Below are positions 63,601-64,000 of a stretch of 64,000 nucleotides of DNA, one piece after another; the first letter of the stretch is position 1; every line of letters starts with the position of its first letter. The notes beneath the pieces were generated by a model. The model made no database searches. It worked only from the letters and a program-made list of their open reading frames with translations, and was not told the origin of the DNA. The position numbers and the translations under genes are program-made. The stretch is from Pseudomonas asuensis (GTDB taxonomy: Bacteria > Pseudomonadota > Gammaproteobacteria > Pseudomonadales > Pseudomonadaceae): assembly GCF_014646755.1 (NCBI RefSeq), contig NZ_BMNW01000009.1, positions 159,157 to 223,156 of the forward strand, read 5' to 3'.

Positions 63601-64000
63601 GCTAAAATATGCTCTATGTGTTCAAAGACGGTAGGCTAGAAATCCTTGCATTACAGTATGAGTGGTACGACTACTAATGCTGGTCCAGATTTATATTGAG
63701 ATGCTTTCTATAATGATTTTAGATCCGACTGAAAGCCCAGCATGCTAAAGGCCGGCGATTAAATAAGAAAAAGCACGCATTAGAGGCACTGGTGGCATAG
63801 GTTTAGGCTAGGCTACAGAAAAGCTGGACTTCCGCTTGGTTTCAAATAAAGCTTGACCTGCTGCTTCAGGGGCCTATAGTGCGCCCACTTCCGCTGCAAC
63901 GGAACGGCAAAAAGTCTTGTAAATCAATGACTTAGCTGTCTGGTAGCGTTCAGGTCCAGACCTGATGGTAGCGGAGGAGGGAAGCGTGGTTGACAAGCCC
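63601..64000. other. Right end of the window without a recognised gene
   Basis: About 400 bases with no supported gene, tRNA or repeat. It could be the N-terminal relic of the third integrase or a transition toward the next element. Confidence 0.4.

Overview
The left 14.6 kb is an ordinary Pseudomonadaceae chromosome. It carries a partial YbiB/TrpD2-like gene, tusEBCD, yccA, tRNA-Ser, gacA-uvrC-pgsA, tRNA-Gly/Cys/Leu, thrS-infC-rpmI-rplT, pheST-ihfA, a MerR-type regulator and tRNA-Pro(GGG). The GTG-started 214-residue GacA next to uvrC, and the ihfA/MerR/tRNA-Pro order, point to Pseudomonas or a close relative. Base composition of the core looks moderate, near half G+C by eye, which is low for the genus.

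Everything right of tRNA-Pro (14568-14644) is horizontally acquired and was built in layers. The last 48 bp of the tRNA region (14598-14645) recur exactly at 57049-57096, and a decayed copy lies at 63099-63145. Each downstream copy is followed by a terminator-like hairpin and then by a tyrosine recombinase gene on the minus strand. The copy at 57.2 kb is open but has no obvious start codon. The copy at 63.2 kb is a relic of the same gene. A different, P4-type integrase lies just inside the 57 kb site and probably moved the large element 1 (14.6-57.1 kb). Element 2 spans 57.0-63.1 kb.

Element 1 starts with debris: an amidase remnant, an IS66 transposase fragment, and divergent DUF3987/alpA genes with a replication-type protein of the inovirus Gp2 kind. 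A complete type 3 BREX phage-defence operon follows on the minus strand (20970-38593), with a WYL regulator, brxF, brxC, pglX, brxHII, pglZ and brxA. Two extra genes sit inside it, a GHKL ATPase with a C-terminal PD-(D/E)XK-like motif and an AlbA_2/Schlafen-type protein. A 75-codon ORF is translationally coupled between pglX and brxHII. The operon is visibly more G+C-rich than the rest of the window.

To the right are an EcsC-family gene and an AT-rich plus-strand cluster: a P-loop protein with an apparent frameshift, an orphan 112-residue protein, a PD-(D/E)XK nuclease-like protein and an overlapping 253-residue partner. I regard this cluster as the best candidate for an undescribed system. 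It ends at a perfect 62-bp palindrome. Next come an ERF/DUF932 plasmid-type block, a metallo-beta-lactamase-fold gene and a GIY-YIG gene set among repeated GGGTCG-containing elements, a large VPA1262-like gene broken by one frameshift and two in-frame ambers, a umuC remnant and the integrase.

Element 2 carries a surface-polysaccharide-type module: a polytopic GT-C-like membrane protein with a late amber codon, a frameshifted lipoprotein, and an FkbM-type methyltransferase fused to a Wzt-C-like domain. Many island genes are broken while the core is intact, so older parts of the island appear to be decaying. No rRNA genes and no CRISPR arrays were seen.
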